Source: Aeribacillus composti (GTDB lineage: Bacteria > Bacillota > Bacilli > Bacillales > Aeribacillaceae). From it: DNA of 64,000 nucleotides. Shown here piece by piece: positions 27,237 to 37,465 of this stretch (the first letter of the stretch is position 1; each line of letters starts with the position of its first letter). The stretch is from the NCBI RefSeq assembly GCF_007827555.1, contig NZ_VISS01000003.1, forward strand, positions 114,221 to 178,220, read 5' to 3'. Under the pieces are notes generated by a model. It saw only the letters and a list, made by a program, of their open reading frames with translations, ran no database searches and was not told the origin of the DNA. Position numbers and translations under genes: made by a program.

Positions 27237-28594
27237 TCCTCCCCCTCCTTTAGCCGATCTTCTTTTTGGTACGCCCAATCCAGCAGCTGTACGGTATGAA
27301 CAATTTTTTGATTTCTTCCGTTTTTTTGAACACCCATCGCCATCTGCAGCATACAGCCGGGGTTTCCCATTACAATCATTTCTGCTTCTTTAGGAACATT
27401 CTTCATTTTGCTATCAAGCACTTCTTTAGCCATCTCCGGATTTGTTATATTGTAAATGCCAGCACTGCCGCAGCATCGGTCAGCATTCGCCATTTCAACC
27501 ATTTCGACCCCAGGTATATCAAGAAGAAGGCTGCGAGGTTCGTCACGAATGCCCTGCCCATGAGCTAAATGGCATGCATCATGATAGACAACACGAGCCT
27601 TGATTTCGGCGATGGGCCTTTTATAACCAGTGTCATAAAGGTATTTTGAAATGTCTTCCACCTTTTTTGAAAATGTTTCAGCTTTTTGGCGCCAAACGGG
27701 GTCTTCACGGAACAGCTCCGGATATTCTTTTAACATACATCCGCAACCGGCAGAATTTACAATTACTTTTTCAGCATGTTGGAATGCTTCAATATTTTGT
27801 TTCGCTAATTTTCTCCCCATTTCCCGGTCGCCTGCATGAACATGAAGAGCCCCGCAGCAAGTTTGATTTTGCGGAATCATAACGTCATTTCCATTTCGAG
27901 TTAACACGTTAATTGTTGCTTCATTAATTTCGCTGAACATGACATCCATTACGCAGCCAGTTAAAAACGCAACCGTACTCTTCGTTTCTCCTTTTGCTTT
28001 AATGACTTTTTCATGTTTGTACTTTTTCCGCACAGGCTTTTTCACTTCCGGCATGATCGCTTCCATTTCGGCTAAATGCTGCGGTATGATATTGATCAGC
28101 CCTGTTTTACGGACAAACGTTTGCATGCCGCTTTTTTGATACAATTTCAACACATTTCCTAACGTGTACAAGCGATTGTGGTGCGGAAACAAACTATGCA
28201 AAAACAGATGGCTGACCGCCTTTTTCCAGCCTTTTAACGGCATGGCTTGGCGAATTTGACCGCGCGCTTCTTCTATCAATCCCCCTACATCGACGTCCGC
28301 AGGACAAGCGGTAGTACAAGCGCGGCAATCAAGACAAGCAAAGACAGGATCCATAAAATGTTCGTTCACTTCAAGCTTTCCTTCTGCAACTGATTTAATC
28401 AAATGGACGCGTCCGCGGGGAGAATGCTGTTCCTGACCCGTGATCTCATAAGTGGGGCACGATTCTAAACACATACCGCAATGGACACAATCCGCCCATT
28501 TGTTTTCATCAGGCGGATCACTCCAAAGGTAATTGCTGAAGCTGTTGGTTTGACAGGCTGGTTCTTTGATAAGATCACTTTCATTTAATCCCAT
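27227..28594 (-). CDS. glcF: Glycolate oxidase, iron-sulfur subunit GlcF
   Basis: 455 aa. Two 4Fe-4S motifs of the CxxCxxCxxxCP type are visible (CVHCGMCLESCP and CLDCRACTTACP). The two C-terminal CCG domains are marked by TCCGALHVHAG and CCGSAGIYN. It relays electrons from the flavin subunits. GGGAGGG precedes the ATG, which follows the glcE stop by two bases, so they are coupled. The ferredoxin-like N-terminal region and CCG repeats give the usual length for the family. Confidence 0.95.
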   Translation of the reverse strand: MGLNESDLIKEPACQTNSFSNYLWSDPPDENKWADCVHCGMCLESCPTYEITGQEQHSPRGRVHLIKSVAEGKLEVNEHFMDPVFACLDCRACTTACPADVDVGGLIEEARGQIRQAMPLKGWKKAVSHLFLHSLFPHHNRLYTLGNVLKLYQKSGMQTFVRKTGLINIIPQHLAEMEAIMPEVKKPVRKKYKHEKVIKAKGETKSTVAFLTGCVMDVMFSEINEATINVLTRNGNDVMIPQNQTCCGALHVHAGDREMGRKLAKQNIEAFQHAEKVIVNSAGCGCMLKEYPELFREDPVWRQKAETFSKKVEDISKYLYDTGYKRPIAEIKARVVYHDACHLAHGQGIRDEPRSLLLDIPGVEMVEMANADRCCGSAGIYNITNPEMAKEVLDSKMKNVPKEAEMIVMGNPGCMLQMAMGVQKNGRNQKIVHTVQLLDWAYQKEDRLKEGEECL

Positions 28595-28596
28595 AT

Positions 28597-29922
28597 TTAA
28601 ATCCCTCCCACAAATCGCTTCGGATTGAGAATGTTGTTCGGATCAATCTTTGTTTTGATTCCTTTGAAAAGAAAGAAATATGGCGGATTTTCCCCCCAAA
28701 CCTCTATTTTCTGGCGTAAAATAAACGGCAAATGTTTAATGACTGCATACCCATTGAGCTGCTTTACAAAATTCCTTAAATGCTGAATTGCTGAAATGAC
28801 GTTTTCGCTGCCGCCTCTTAAAACGATTTGACACAATCCGTGGCCTAATCCACCGTGGGCTTCGATAAGCAAATTGTGCGTATCCTGTAATAAATGGCTT
28901 TCCCTAATAACTTTTAGGACATCTAAATTGACAACTCCGATTTTCAATACTGCTTCAGTTTCCCCTGTCTGATTAGACACCCTGCCATTCGGGCTGATTG
29001 TATAAAAAGATTGCCAAAACTTGCGCGCTTTCTCTTGAGCAAGAATGGTCATTTTCGTTTTAGGAGGCTGAATGCTTTTTAGAAAAGATTCTTGGTAATG
29101 AACCGAACTTTCATTATCTTCAAAACTAATGGCCAATGTATAAAATTTTTCACCCGTTAGCTTTTCAGCCAAAGACGGACTTATCAGTTCCAGTGAGACA
29201 GGTTCCATCTGCGAATCTAAAAACGCCGCGGCAAATGATCGCATTTCAGCAAAATCTCCTTCTGTAAATGATAAAAGAACATTGCTTTCATATTTTGGCA
29301 AAGGACGGAGTTTTAAAGTGATTTCCGTCAAAACCCCCAAAGTGCCCATGGAACCGACAAAAAGTTTGTTCATATCATATCCGGCGACATTTTTCACGAC
29401 CTTTCCGCCTGTTCGGATGACCTTGCCATTTGGATAAACAACTCGAAGCCCGATGACTGCATCTCTGGCGGATCCATATGCCAAACGTTTGGGACCGCTT
29501 TCATTCGCGGCGATAATACCTCCGATGGTCGCATAATCCGGCCAAGCAGGATCTAGAGATATTTTTTGGTTATGTTCTTCTAAGTACTGCTGCAATTCTT
29601 GAAATGGTGTACCTGCTTTCACTGTTAATGTCATATCTCCCACTGTATGCTCGACGATTCCTTTTAGATTTGCTAAGGAAAGCAAAATATCAGCCGAATC
29701 AATTAGACCGCCAAACCCCCGCTTTGTTCCTCCGCCCACAATGGAAACGGTTTTCCCATTTTTGTTTGCATATTGCAAGATGTGTGAAATTTCGTTTTCA
29801 GTTTTTGGATAGACTGCGACTTTTCCGCCATTTCCAAGTGGATGACCTTCATTTTCCTTTACTTCCATTTGACTTTCGGGGAAAACATCTTTTAATTCTG
29901 TGTACAACTCTCCTTGGAGCAA
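28597..29922 (-). CDS. glcE: Glycolate oxidase, FAD-binding subunit GlcE
   Basis: 441 aa. The FAD-binding domain shows VSIVGGGTKRGFGG, the DYATIGGIIAANESGPKRLAYGSARD segment (split) and GGKVVKNVAGYDMNKLFVGSMGTLGVLTE (split), all typical of GlcE. I place the start at the TTG at 29922, eight bases after AGGAGG; a GTG at 29931 abuts the site itself. It is the first gene of the glcEFD operon. The GAAACACCGTTTC inverted repeat lies just upstream. Confidence 0.92.
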   Translation of the reverse strand: MLQGELYTELKDVFPESQMEVKENEGHPLGNGGKVAVYPKTENEISHILQYANKNGKTVSIVGGGTKRGFGGLIDSADILLSLANLKGIVEHTVGDMTLTVKAGTPFQELQQYLEEHNQKISLDPAWPDYATIGGIIAANESGPKRLAYGSARDAVIGLRVVYPNGKVIRTGGKVVKNVAGYDMNKLFVGSMGTLGVLTEITLKLRPLPKYESNVLLSFTEGDFAEMRSFAAAFLDSQMEPVSLELISPSLAEKLTGEKFYTLAISFEDNESSVHYQESFLKSIQPPKTKMTILAQEKARKFWQSFYTISPNGRVSNQTGETEAVLKIGVVNLDVLKVIRESHLLQDTHNLLIEAHGGLGHGLCQIVLRGGSENVISAIQHLRNFVKQLNGYAVIKHLPFILRQKIEVWGENPPYFFLFKGIKTKIDPNNILNPKRFVGGI

Positions 29923-29945
29923 ATCAAGCACCTCCTATGTTTTGT

Positions 29946-29968
29946 AATAAGAAACACCGTTTCTATAA
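29946..29968. promoter_or_regulatory. Palindromic operator upstream of glcE
   Basis: GAAAC-ACC-GTTTC (29951-29963), extended by AATAA and TATAA arms of weaker symmetry. It has the same core as the box in front of glcB, so the two transcription units probably share a regulator. Confidence 0.65.
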
Positions 29969-30213
29969 ATGCGCAAAAGAGCAAGCGTTTTAAATCATTT
30001 TCTTTCAATCGACTGCAACACTTCTCTTATTACACATATTTGATATGTTATATGTTTACAATTATTAAAACACTCTTATGAAGATTTTTCAACGAATTTT
30101 TCGAATTTACAAAAAAATAAGAAAAATGAAATTCTATTAAACTTGCCGTACGTCAAGATGATCTGATGTATAGCCGACCTATCTTTTTTCTCCCTGCAAT
30201 ATCCTATCAACGT

Positions 30214-30272
30214 AAAAAAGAGACTGAATTGAAAAAGAATTTTTTTATGGTCCTTTCCAAACAGCCTCTTTT
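30214..30272 (-). terminator. Terminator downstream of the MFS pseudogene
   Basis: Arms AAAAGAGACTG and CAGCCTCTTTT (one mismatch) with a long loop, followed on the minus strand by six T. It fits the end of the nitronate monooxygenase transcript. Confidence 0.55.
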
Positions 30273-30339
30273 GAACAAAAATTATTTTGTATCTGGAAGA
30301 AATATGGTACAAGCGGCAGCGGAAAATCTTATTATTCAG

Positions 30340-30955
30340 AATAGACCGAAATGATAGCCCTCGGAAAAGAAATCCAGTTCTTGGGTAGAATAGCGCTTAA
30401 AACAACACTTAAACACGCATGCCTGGAAGTTCAAACGTTAGCTGTTTCAAAAGTACAATATATGTCAACGAACAACAGCAGCAAATTAATTGGATATTTA
30501 ACAGCTGTTTATGGTTTCCACCCGTTTATACTAATGAAGAAAGGAACTAGAATACTACACAAGAAAATCCTAATCCCTACACCACTATAAAACAAACCGT
30601 TAAATATTTGCATATTTTGCTTTTTCAATACTTGAAGCACTATACTAGAAACTAAGACAAAGACTACACCGCTGCTAAGGCCTGAAAAAAACCTGAACAG
30701 GTACCAAAATATATTATTTACTGACCATTCCCATGAGCAGAGTCGTAAAAATGTTCAAAGCTAAAAATATCTTTAAATAAATTGATTCATATCTTCTCAA
30801 ATTAAAAAAGCTAACAAATAAAGTTCCAGCCAAATATCCAGCCATCGATTTAGTTATATTCATGTAGGGGAGGATAGGGTATAAGCAAATCTTCTGATCC
30901 CCATTACAATAATCAATGCAATAATACCGCCGCATAAAGTAAGCCGCGGTTTCAT
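30340..30955 (-). pseudogene. MFS transporter (YbfB/YjiJ-like), decayed
   Basis: An ATG three bases after the nitronate monooxygenase stop opens MKPRLTLCGGIIALIIVMGIRRFAYT. A frameshift breaks it, and ILPYMNITKSMAGYLAGTL resumes in a second frame (30930-30714). After a stop, WYLFRFFSGLSSGVVFVLVS and QVLKKQNMQIFNGLFYSGVG continue in a third. Those are the helix 1 RFAYT and helix 4-5 GLSSG motifs of YbfB-type MFS exporters. Parts are missing and further stops follow. It was probably the second gene of the nitronate monooxygenase operon. Confidence 0.7.
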
Positions 30956-30957
30956 AG

Positions 30958-32043
30958 TCATCCTTTTATTAATGGGAAGTTACTTATAATTTCTTCTATT
31001 TGATTGATGATTGTTTCGATCAGTTCGGCGGCATGCAAATTTTTGCTTAGTCGAGGATTTTGCCCGCACCAAAGCGACATCCACTCTTTATTTTTCTGCT
31101 TTGCGGCTTCTGACCGGATATCTTGGGTGAGCATATTTTGAATCGGATAAGCTGGCAAAGCATCTTCATGCTCTTTCATTTTGATGATAAATTCATTTTT
31201 TAATCCCCTTGCTGGCTTGCCGCTGAATGCTGAAGTGATTACTGCCTGTTCTTCGGTACCGTTTAATATTGCTTCTTTATGGAGTTCATTTGCTCCGCTT
31301 TCTATACAGGTAAGAAAGGCTGTTCCCATTTGAACCGCTTGCGCTCCCAATACAAGAGAAGCTAAAACTCCTCTGCCATCCATGATACCGCCAGCTGCAA
31401 TAATAGGAATTGAAACATGATCCGCTACTTGCGGAATAAGGGCCATTGTTCCGATCATTGAATCATCAAAGGATCCTGCAAAACTGCCCCTATGCCCCCC
31501 AGCGTCACTGCCTTGAACGACAATCATATCCATCCCAGCCTCTTCATTCAATATGGCTTCTTTTACTGTTGTGGCTGTTCCAATTGTGACAATACCATTA
31601 TTCTTTAATTGATGAATAATTTCTCTCTGAGGAATGCCAAATGTGAAGCTGCAAACGGGTACTTCATATTTTAAAACGATTTGAATTTGTTCATCAAAAA
31701 CAGAGGTGTTGATTTGCGGAACATCATTCTTTTTTTCGATCCCTAACATTTGGCGGATAGGTTCCAGCAGTTGATTCGCTCTTTCAATTTCTTCTTGAAT
31801 GACTGCCGGATGTTCAGGAACAAACAGATTGACACCAAATGGTTTTGAAGTCAATTCCTTTATTTTTTGAATATCCGACTCCAATTTTTCCGGCGTCATA
31901 TAACCCGCCCCAATCATCCCTAGACCACCTGCATTGGATACAGCAGCAACAAGCTCGGGGGTCGTGATCCCTCCCGCCATTCCCGCTTGTATAATCGGAA
32001 TTTTAATTGATAGTTTGTCTGTTATTTTTGTATGATTCCACAT
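30958..32043 (-). CDS. Nitronate monooxygenase (2-nitropropane dioxygenase-like)
   Basis: 361 aa TIM-barrel flavoprotein. PIIQAGMAGGITTPELVAAVSNAGGLG (N-terminal FMN loop, split), VVQGSDAGGHRGSF with the catalytic-site His, and PIIAAGGIMDGRGVLASLVLGAQAVQMGTAFL (phosphate loop, split) define the family. It oxidises alkyl nitronates such as propionate 3-nitronate with FMN and O2, a detoxification role. AGGAGG lies eight bases before the ATG. A LysR regulator is transcribed divergently 399 bases away and is probably its activator. Confidence 0.93.
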   Translation of the reverse strand: MWNHTKITDKLSIKIPIIQAGMAGGITTPELVAAVSNAGGLGMIGAGYMTPEKLESDIQKIKELTSKPFGVNLFVPEHPAVIQEEIERANQLLEPIRQMLGIEKKNDVPQINTSVFDEQIQIVLKYEVPVCSFTFGIPQREIIHQLKNNGIVTIGTATTVKEAILNEEAGMDMIVVQGSDAGGHRGSFAGSFDDSMIGTMALIPQVADHVSIPIIAAGGIMDGRGVLASLVLGAQAVQMGTAFLTCIESGANELHKEAILNGTEEQAVITSAFSGKPARGLKNEFIIKMKEHEDALPAYPIQNMLTQDIRSEAAKQKNKEWMSLWCGQNPRLSKNLHAAELIETIINQIEEIISNFPLIKG

Positions 32044-32442
32044 GCCATGTTCCTCCTTGCCTTATATACGTCAAATCTATAGGTTAACAATACAATAATC
32101 ATAGCTGTTGGCATTCAATTAATAATGCCATTCATACGATTTGGTCAGCAGCAGAAAAAACGATCACCCAAAACTTAGTGAAACATCAGTTGTCCGGCTC
32201 TTTTATTTCTCTTGTTCCCATCCTTCCATCCTAAAATTCACATTATTGGACTGAAATCATGTTGTTCATTCAAGCTGCTTCTACATTCATCTGAAATTGA
32301 CTTGTATAAAGATGAAAATTTATTTTTTTAATATTTCGCAAATTGTCTTCTATAAATAGTTTATGACCCCATTTTGATGGTGTAAAATAGAAAAAAATGA
32401 TAATTGTTGTTATGAATCAATTTGAGTGATGGGGGAGAAATA
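32044..32442. other. Divergent intergenic region, nitronate monooxygenase / lysR
   Basis: 399 bases of AT-rich DNA that should hold both promoters and the LysR binding site. I could not pick out a convincing T-N11-A dyad. No gene seen. Confidence 0.4.
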
Positions 32443-33285
32443 ATGTTTGAGCTACAAGATTTAAGAATCATTGCAGCAATAGCAAAAAATAAGGGGATTA
32501 CGAAGGCTGCAAAAGAGCTTGGATATGTACAGCCCAATGTTACGGCTAGACTAAATAAATTAGAAAGCTGTTTAGGTTTTCCATTATTTATAAGAACCAA
32601 AAAAGAGGTTATTCTCACACCGAACGGCAAAGTCTTTCTTAACTATGCTAATTTGATTTTAAATTTGTGTCGCGAAGCTGAAAAAGCAATGAATAAACTG
32701 GCAATCCCCGATGGAGAATTAAACATAGGCTCCATGGAAACAACCTCCTATGTACGTCTTCCCCACATATTAAAACAATATTCAGCTAATTATCCTAACG
32801 TAAAAATTAAATTGCAAACCGGTACCACAAAAGAATTAATAGATAAGGTCTTACATCATGATATAGAGGGTGCATTTGTTGCTGGACCTGTTAATCATCC
32901 GGATCTTATCGAAAACGTTATTTTTAAAGAAAGACTGGTACTTATCACCAATACTCCTGACAATCCTCTTAAAAACAAGGAATGCACTTTAGTTGTATTT
33001 AAAGAAGGGTGTTACTATCGAGAAGTGTTTACCAGAATCATGAACGACTATCATATAACGATTCAAAATGTCATAGAGGTAGACGCCGCACAAGCTATTT
33101 TAAATTGTGTTCGTGCAGGAGTTGGAATTTCTTTGATTCCCGAGTCTATGTCAAAATTAACAAAAAGTCTATACACATATCCCATTGATAAGGACTACGT
33201 AAACGTAGATACTGTGTTTATCACTCGTAAGTCACTTGCCAAAACATTAGCTTTTAACAAATTTGTTGAACTTTTAACTCTATAA
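32443..33285 (+). CDS. LysR-family transcriptional regulator
   Basis: 280 aa from the ATG at 32443, preceded by GGGGGAG. The N-terminal HTH_1 domain reads LQDLRIIAAIAKNKGITKAAKELGYVQPNVTARLNKLE (split), followed by the LFIRTKKEVILTPNGK hinge and a LysR substrate-binding domain with AGPVNHPDLIENVIF and CVRAGVGISLIPESM. It is divergent from the nitronate monooxygenase gene, the usual LysR target arrangement. Effector unknown. Confidence 0.92.
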   Translation: MFELQDLRIIAAIAKNKGITKAAKELGYVQPNVTARLNKLESCLGFPLFIRTKKEVILTPNGKVFLNYANLILNLCREAEKAMNKLAIPDGELNIGSMETTSYVRLPHILKQYSANYPNVKIKLQTGTTKELIDKVLHHDIEGAFVAGPVNHPDLIENVIFKERLVLITNTPDNPLKNKECTLVVFKEGCYYREVFTRIMNDYHITIQNVIEVDAAQAILNCVRAGVGISLIPESMSKLTKSLYTYPIDKDYVNVDTVFITRKSLAKTLAFNKFVELLTL

Positions 33286-34754
33286 AAATGAAGCAACAAG
33301 CTTTTTCAAGAAAATCATGAATAATTGAATTCATAAAATAGCTTTCTTTTCTTTTGATAAGTGACTCCTTTTCTCTTTCGATTTCAAATTTTTCGATATT
33401 TTTTCTTTTTGTCAGATCCAATAACTTTTTTCGTGCTAATTGTTATTTGAAAAACTGTCGAGGACCGTGTTTCACAATCAATGGGGTTTCTGTTTTTCTT
33501 CACAGCTGTAAAAAGGCCACATCATGTGGGAGAGGGAACATCTCTTAAATATCTATAGCTTATCAGCCTATTCAAGTAAGCAAAAAATTTTAGATGGATG
33601 AAATTCACAAACCTTGCAAAACCTTTTAGAGATTGTATTAACATCTTTTAATTCGAATTTTTAATTAATTGGATCAGCTGTTCATATTTTACGTGTGTGA
33701 TCAACACAACTTTAATTTTGCCTCTCCTTTTGCACCAATTTTTACCTAAATCAATATTTGTGAAATGCAGTTTCAATTTTCTAATCTTGAAAGGGAACTG
33801 CCACGAATTTCCTGTCTTCCAAATATAATCACCACTCTGAACAAAATTTATGGTAATATATTGAATATTGCAGCATGTTTATTTTACATTTTAGCTACTG
33901 CACTATTTATCGCAATAAGAGGCAGGATACTGCCACTCTAATAGAGTAAACGAAAGTCAAGAAGCAATAAATAGACAATAAAAGGTTTGTTTCACTTTTC
34001 TCATAGTCACAGCAAAATCGTGATGCTCATCCAATAGCGAAACATTTTAAAAACATGGCTTGTACTCTATATAACACCTTGTCCATGAATCTTTGGCATT
34101 TTTCTCGATGGATGGTAAGCGGTTGAAGTCTAGACTTGCCGCTATTTTTGTATTATCAAAAATTGAGGTGCTTGTCTCGTTTTTTTGTGCACATTTTCAC
34201 AAATAAATTCAGTTTGACTTGTTACATTAATTTTTGAAGCAAGGTTTCACTCATATTTTTTACACTTTTTCAACAGTGCCTTGCTTGTAATACTTGAACT
34301 TTGTTATTTTTTCTGTTCTTAAACAAACCGTGCCTTCATTACATCTGTCAATTTCCCAGCCGGTTGTAATAGGAATTGGCTGATTTCTCGGAGTATTTAT
34401 TCGCGATTTTGCCTTACATGTTTGTAACCAGTAGGGCAGGAAAACTTGAATTAAATAGTTTATCTATAGTTTTATTTGATCATAATAACGGAAGTAAGGA
34501 AAATGATTTGAACATTTTTCCTTTGTATCATTCAACAAATTGAACGTCTAAATTTGTCGTTTTATACAAAAAGAAATTGAAATATAGTATGATAAAATTT
34601 ATTCAAATCTAAATGTAAGCGTCACAATTTGATTATCAAGAGGAGTTGCGGGGAATAATAACTTAAATTTTTCGATCATGAAATCTGACATATGATGACC
34701 TTCGCAACAGAACATTGAAAGGGATTTCATTTATAAACTTAAGGAGGAACGATC
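33286..34754. other. 1.5 kb stretch without a recognisable gene
   Basis: No frame has a ribosome binding site and a protein-like composition. Around 34165-33970 (minus strand) one frame stays protein-like for about 35 codons (NTKIAASLDFNRLPSIEKNA), then hits a stop and reopens, so a long-decayed gene may lie here; I cannot identify it. The last 60 bases hold the promoter-proximal part of the permease gene. Confidence 0.4.
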
Positions 34755-36131
34755 ATGGAAAATCAGCTGCAAAGAGGTTTAAAAGAAAGACATATTACAC
34801 TGATTGCATTAGGTTCTGCAATCGGAGTCGGGCTGTTTTTAGGATCTTCAAGCTCAATCAAGCTGGCAGGTCCCGGTATAATGTTATCCTACCTTTTCTG
34901 CGGAATCATTTTATTTTTCATTTTAAGAGCGTTAGGAGAAATGGCTGTCCACCATCCCGTTGCCGGTTCATTCAGCCAATACGCCAATGATTATCTTGGT
35001 AATCTGGCAGGATATATTACAGGGTGGAATTATTGGTTTGTATGGGTCATTACTTGTATGACCGAGCTGACAGCCGTTGGAATCTATATGGAATTTTGGT
35101 TTCCGGAGGTTCCGCGATGGATTTGGATTCTGGCAGCATTAATCATCATGATGAGCTTTAACTTTCTTCAAGTCAGTGCTTACGGTGAGTTGGAATTCTG
35201 GTTTGCCCTAATCAAAATTATTGCGATTATCTTTATGATTATTATTGGCTTAGCCATGATTTTGTTCGGATTCGGCAATAACGGAGTTCCTACAGGAATC
35301 AGCAATTTGTGGGAGCACGGCGGCTTTCTTCCTAACGGTCTTGAAGGTGTCTTAATGTCATTTCAAATGGTTATGTTTGCCTTTCTAGGAATCGAAATGA
35401 TCGGCGTAACAGCCGGTGAAGCAAAAGATCCGGAAAAAACGCTGCCTAGAGCCATTAATTCTACTTTACTTCGTATATTAATTTTTTATGTGGGTGCGTT
35501 GTTTGTCATTTTGTCCATTTATCCGTGGAATGAAATCGGGACAAGTGGAAGCCCCTTCGTTTTAACCTTTGACAAAATCGGTATCCCGGCCGCAGCAGGC
35601 ATTATCAACTTTGTCGTTTTAACCGCTGCCCTTTCCTCCTGTAATACAGGAATTTTCAGTTCGGGACGTATGTTATACAACCTTTCCCATAATGGACAAG
35701 CTCCGAAGGCATTTGGCACATTAAACAAAAAAGGCGTTCCTTTTAGAGGGGTTATGGTTACATCAGCCGTTTTATTATTCGGAGTTCTGCTTAACTATTT
35801 AGTACCAGCTCAAGTATTTACTTGGATTGCATCTATCTCAACATTTGGCGCTTTATTGACTTGGTTTATTATTTTATTAGCACAATGGCGATTCCGAAAA
35901 TCGATTACACCTGAACAACAAAAAAATATCAAATTTAAAACCCCGCTATACCCGTTATCCACTTTCATTGCAGGGGCGTTTCTCATATTTGTCGCAATTC
36001 TGCTTGGCTACTATCCAGACACAAGAATCGCCTTAATAGTCGGTCCGCTTTGGGTTGCCATTTTAGTCATTGCATATTACGCTGCCAACTTGAATAAAAG
36101 ACAAAACGAAGCTGAAGTGAAAGAGACTTGA
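34755..36131 (+). CDS. Amino-acid permease (APC superfamily, AAT group)
   Basis: 458 aa, 12 predicted helices. The opening LKERHITLIALGSAIGVGLFLGS with the GSAIGVGLF substrate loop, LRALGEMAVHHPVAGSFSQYA (split), the FAFLGIEMIGVTAGEAKDPEKTLPRAI region (split) and SSCNTGIFSSGRMLYNLS match the proline/GABA/aromatic permeases (RocE, GabP, AapA, ProY). It imports an amino acid by proton symport. TAAGGAGG lies eight bases before the ATG. It is monocistronic. Substrate not decidable from sequence. Confidence 0.93.
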   Translation: MENQLQRGLKERHITLIALGSAIGVGLFLGSSSSIKLAGPGIMLSYLFCGIILFFILRALGEMAVHHPVAGSFSQYANDYLGNLAGYITGWNYWFVWVITCMTELTAVGIYMEFWFPEVPRWIWILAALIIMMSFNFLQVSAYGELEFWFALIKIIAIIFMIIIGLAMILFGFGNNGVPTGISNLWEHGGFLPNGLEGVLMSFQMVMFAFLGIEMIGVTAGEAKDPEKTLPRAINSTLLRILIFYVGALFVILSIYPWNEIGTSGSPFVLTFDKIGIPAAAGIINFVVLTAALSSCNTGIFSSGRMLYNLSHNGQAPKAFGTLNKKGVPFRGVMVTSAVLLFGVLLNYLVPAQVFTWIASISTFGALLTWFIILLAQWRFRKSITPEQQKNIKFKTPLYPLSTFIAGAFLIFVAILLGYYPDTRIALIVGPLWVAILVIAYYAANLNKRQNEAEVKET

Positions 36132-36236
36132 TCGTTTTGGACAGCGGTTCGCTATCGGATATAGTATTTTCAAATGCTTATAAGTTGTTCGCTATCGCCA
36201 ACCCCTTATCAATAGTTAAACATATTAAGATTAGTA

Positions 36237-36454
36237 GGGGCTGTCTAAAAAGACCATTTTAAGGTAAAGTACACCAAAATTAAAGCTCTAAGAATGCTGT
36301 AGCAACAACATTCTTGGAGCCTACTTTTTTAGATTTTGGGACGTAAATACCACTTTTCGGTCCGCTCTTTTTCGAAAATGATACACTATTTATAACAAAA
36401 TAAAATGATTAAAGATAGAATCGAATTTTTTCAACAGAGAGGCTGTCCAGAAAG
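36237..36454. mobile_element. Transposon-end remnants (GGGGCTGTC type)
   Basis: Begins GGGGCTGTCTAAAAAGAC, like the ends of the MITE-like elements, and contains a hairpin GCTCTAAGAATG / CATTCTTGGAGC (36283-36321). At 36437-36454 a second end, GAGGCTGTCCAGAAAG, appears in the same orientation. Two like-oriented ends without a transposase suggest nested remnants. No coding sequence. Confidence 0.5.
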
Positions 36455-36456
36455 AT

Positions 36457-37452
36457 TCACAATTTGGCTGCAACTTTTTCTTTCCAAGAACTCGCTGTCG
36501 TTTGAAGGACTTGATTGAGCTCCTCAATGTTTCTTCTACCTTCTGTTCTCATCCATTCTCTTCCTTTTTTTTCTCCTTCATTTGCAAATACTTTTACACC
36601 ACTTTTCCAAGTTGCCCGTCCGCATAACACACCGTTAAATGTAGAGCCAGCTTCTTTAGCAAATTTTAACGTTTCCTGAAACAACTTCGCAGAAACGCCT
36701 GCGCTTAAGAAGATAAAGGGTAATGGGGTTACTTCGCTTTGTTCTTTGAAGAAACGCAGTGCTTCTTCACGTGAATACACAGTTTCTCCTTCGGAAAATC
36801 CTTCTACGAAATTCATATTTACCGGAACTTCTACTTTAAGGACATCCACATGATATTGTGATTTTGAAAATTCCTTCATTGCTTCAATGACTTTGTAAGG
36901 TTTCACCTTGGCATACTCTATTCCTTTTTCATCTTGGATAGCAGCATCATAAGTTACGATTTCAAGAAAAAAAGGAATATCTTCCGCCATGCATTCAGAA
37001 CCAATCCGTTCAATGTAGACATGTTTGTACTCATTAATTTCCGCATCTTCATCTACGTCATAATAAAGCAAAAATTTTACGGCATCGGCTCCCTGTTCCT
37101 TTAAGCGTTTGACGGACCACTTATCAAGTAAATCTGGCAGGCGACCAGGTTGAGAGGCATCATATCCAGTTTTTTCATAGGCAAGAATTAAACCTGCATG
37201 TTCATTCCTTTTTCGGGATGCTGGCAACCCGTATTCAGGATCGAGTAATATCGATGTAGAGAAAGGGGTTAACTCCGCAGAAACGATTTCTTTAAACTTA
37301 ATTATATCTTCATCGCCAGCTGATGTGTTTCCATGTGAAGCAATCATTTTTTTCAAAGAACCCCGTTGATCTATGGCTAATGCGCCAATAATATGATTTC
37401 CATTGGATAAACGTTCGAGTGCCTCAATTTTAGAGCGACTTAATGTAAGCAT
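36457..37452 (-). CDS. lacD: Tagatose 1,6-bisphosphate aldolase
   Basis: 331 aa from the ATG at 37452, six bases after AGGAGG. LacD-type class I aldolase: [15 protein letters not shown] at the N-terminus, [25 protein letters not shown] with the Schiff-base Lys, [28 protein letters not shown] and [13 protein letters not shown]. It splits tagatose-1,6-bisphosphate into glyceraldehyde-3-phosphate and dihydroxyacetone phosphate, the last step of galactitol breakdown here. It is the last gene of the gat operon. Confidence 0.93.
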   Translation of the reverse strand: MLTLSRSKIEALERLSNGNHIIGALAIDQRGSLKKMIASHGNTSAGDEDIIKFKEIVSAELTPFSTSILLDPEYGLPASRKRNEHAGLILAYEKTGYDASQPGRLPDLLDKWSVKRLKEQGADAVKFLLYYDVDEDAEINEYKHVYIERIGSECMAEDIPFFLEIVTYDAAIQDEKGIEYAKVKPYKVIEAMKEFSKSQYHVDVLKVEVPVNMNFVEGFSEGETVYSREEALRFFKEQSEVTPLPFIFLSAGVSAKLFQETLKFAKEAGSTFNGVLCGRATWKSGVKVFANEGEKKGREWMRTEGRRNIEELNQVLQTTASSWKEKVAAKL

Positions 37453-37465
37453 GAGTACCTCCTGT

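Noticed and set aside
30076..30312. 78-codon frame on the minus strand
   Set aside because: It covers the terminator hairpin and has no ribosome binding site; composition is Phe/Lys-rich noise.
33970..34165. Protein-like stretch in the gene-poor region
   Set aside because: Only about 35 codons stay open and I could not match them to a family, so no gene is called.
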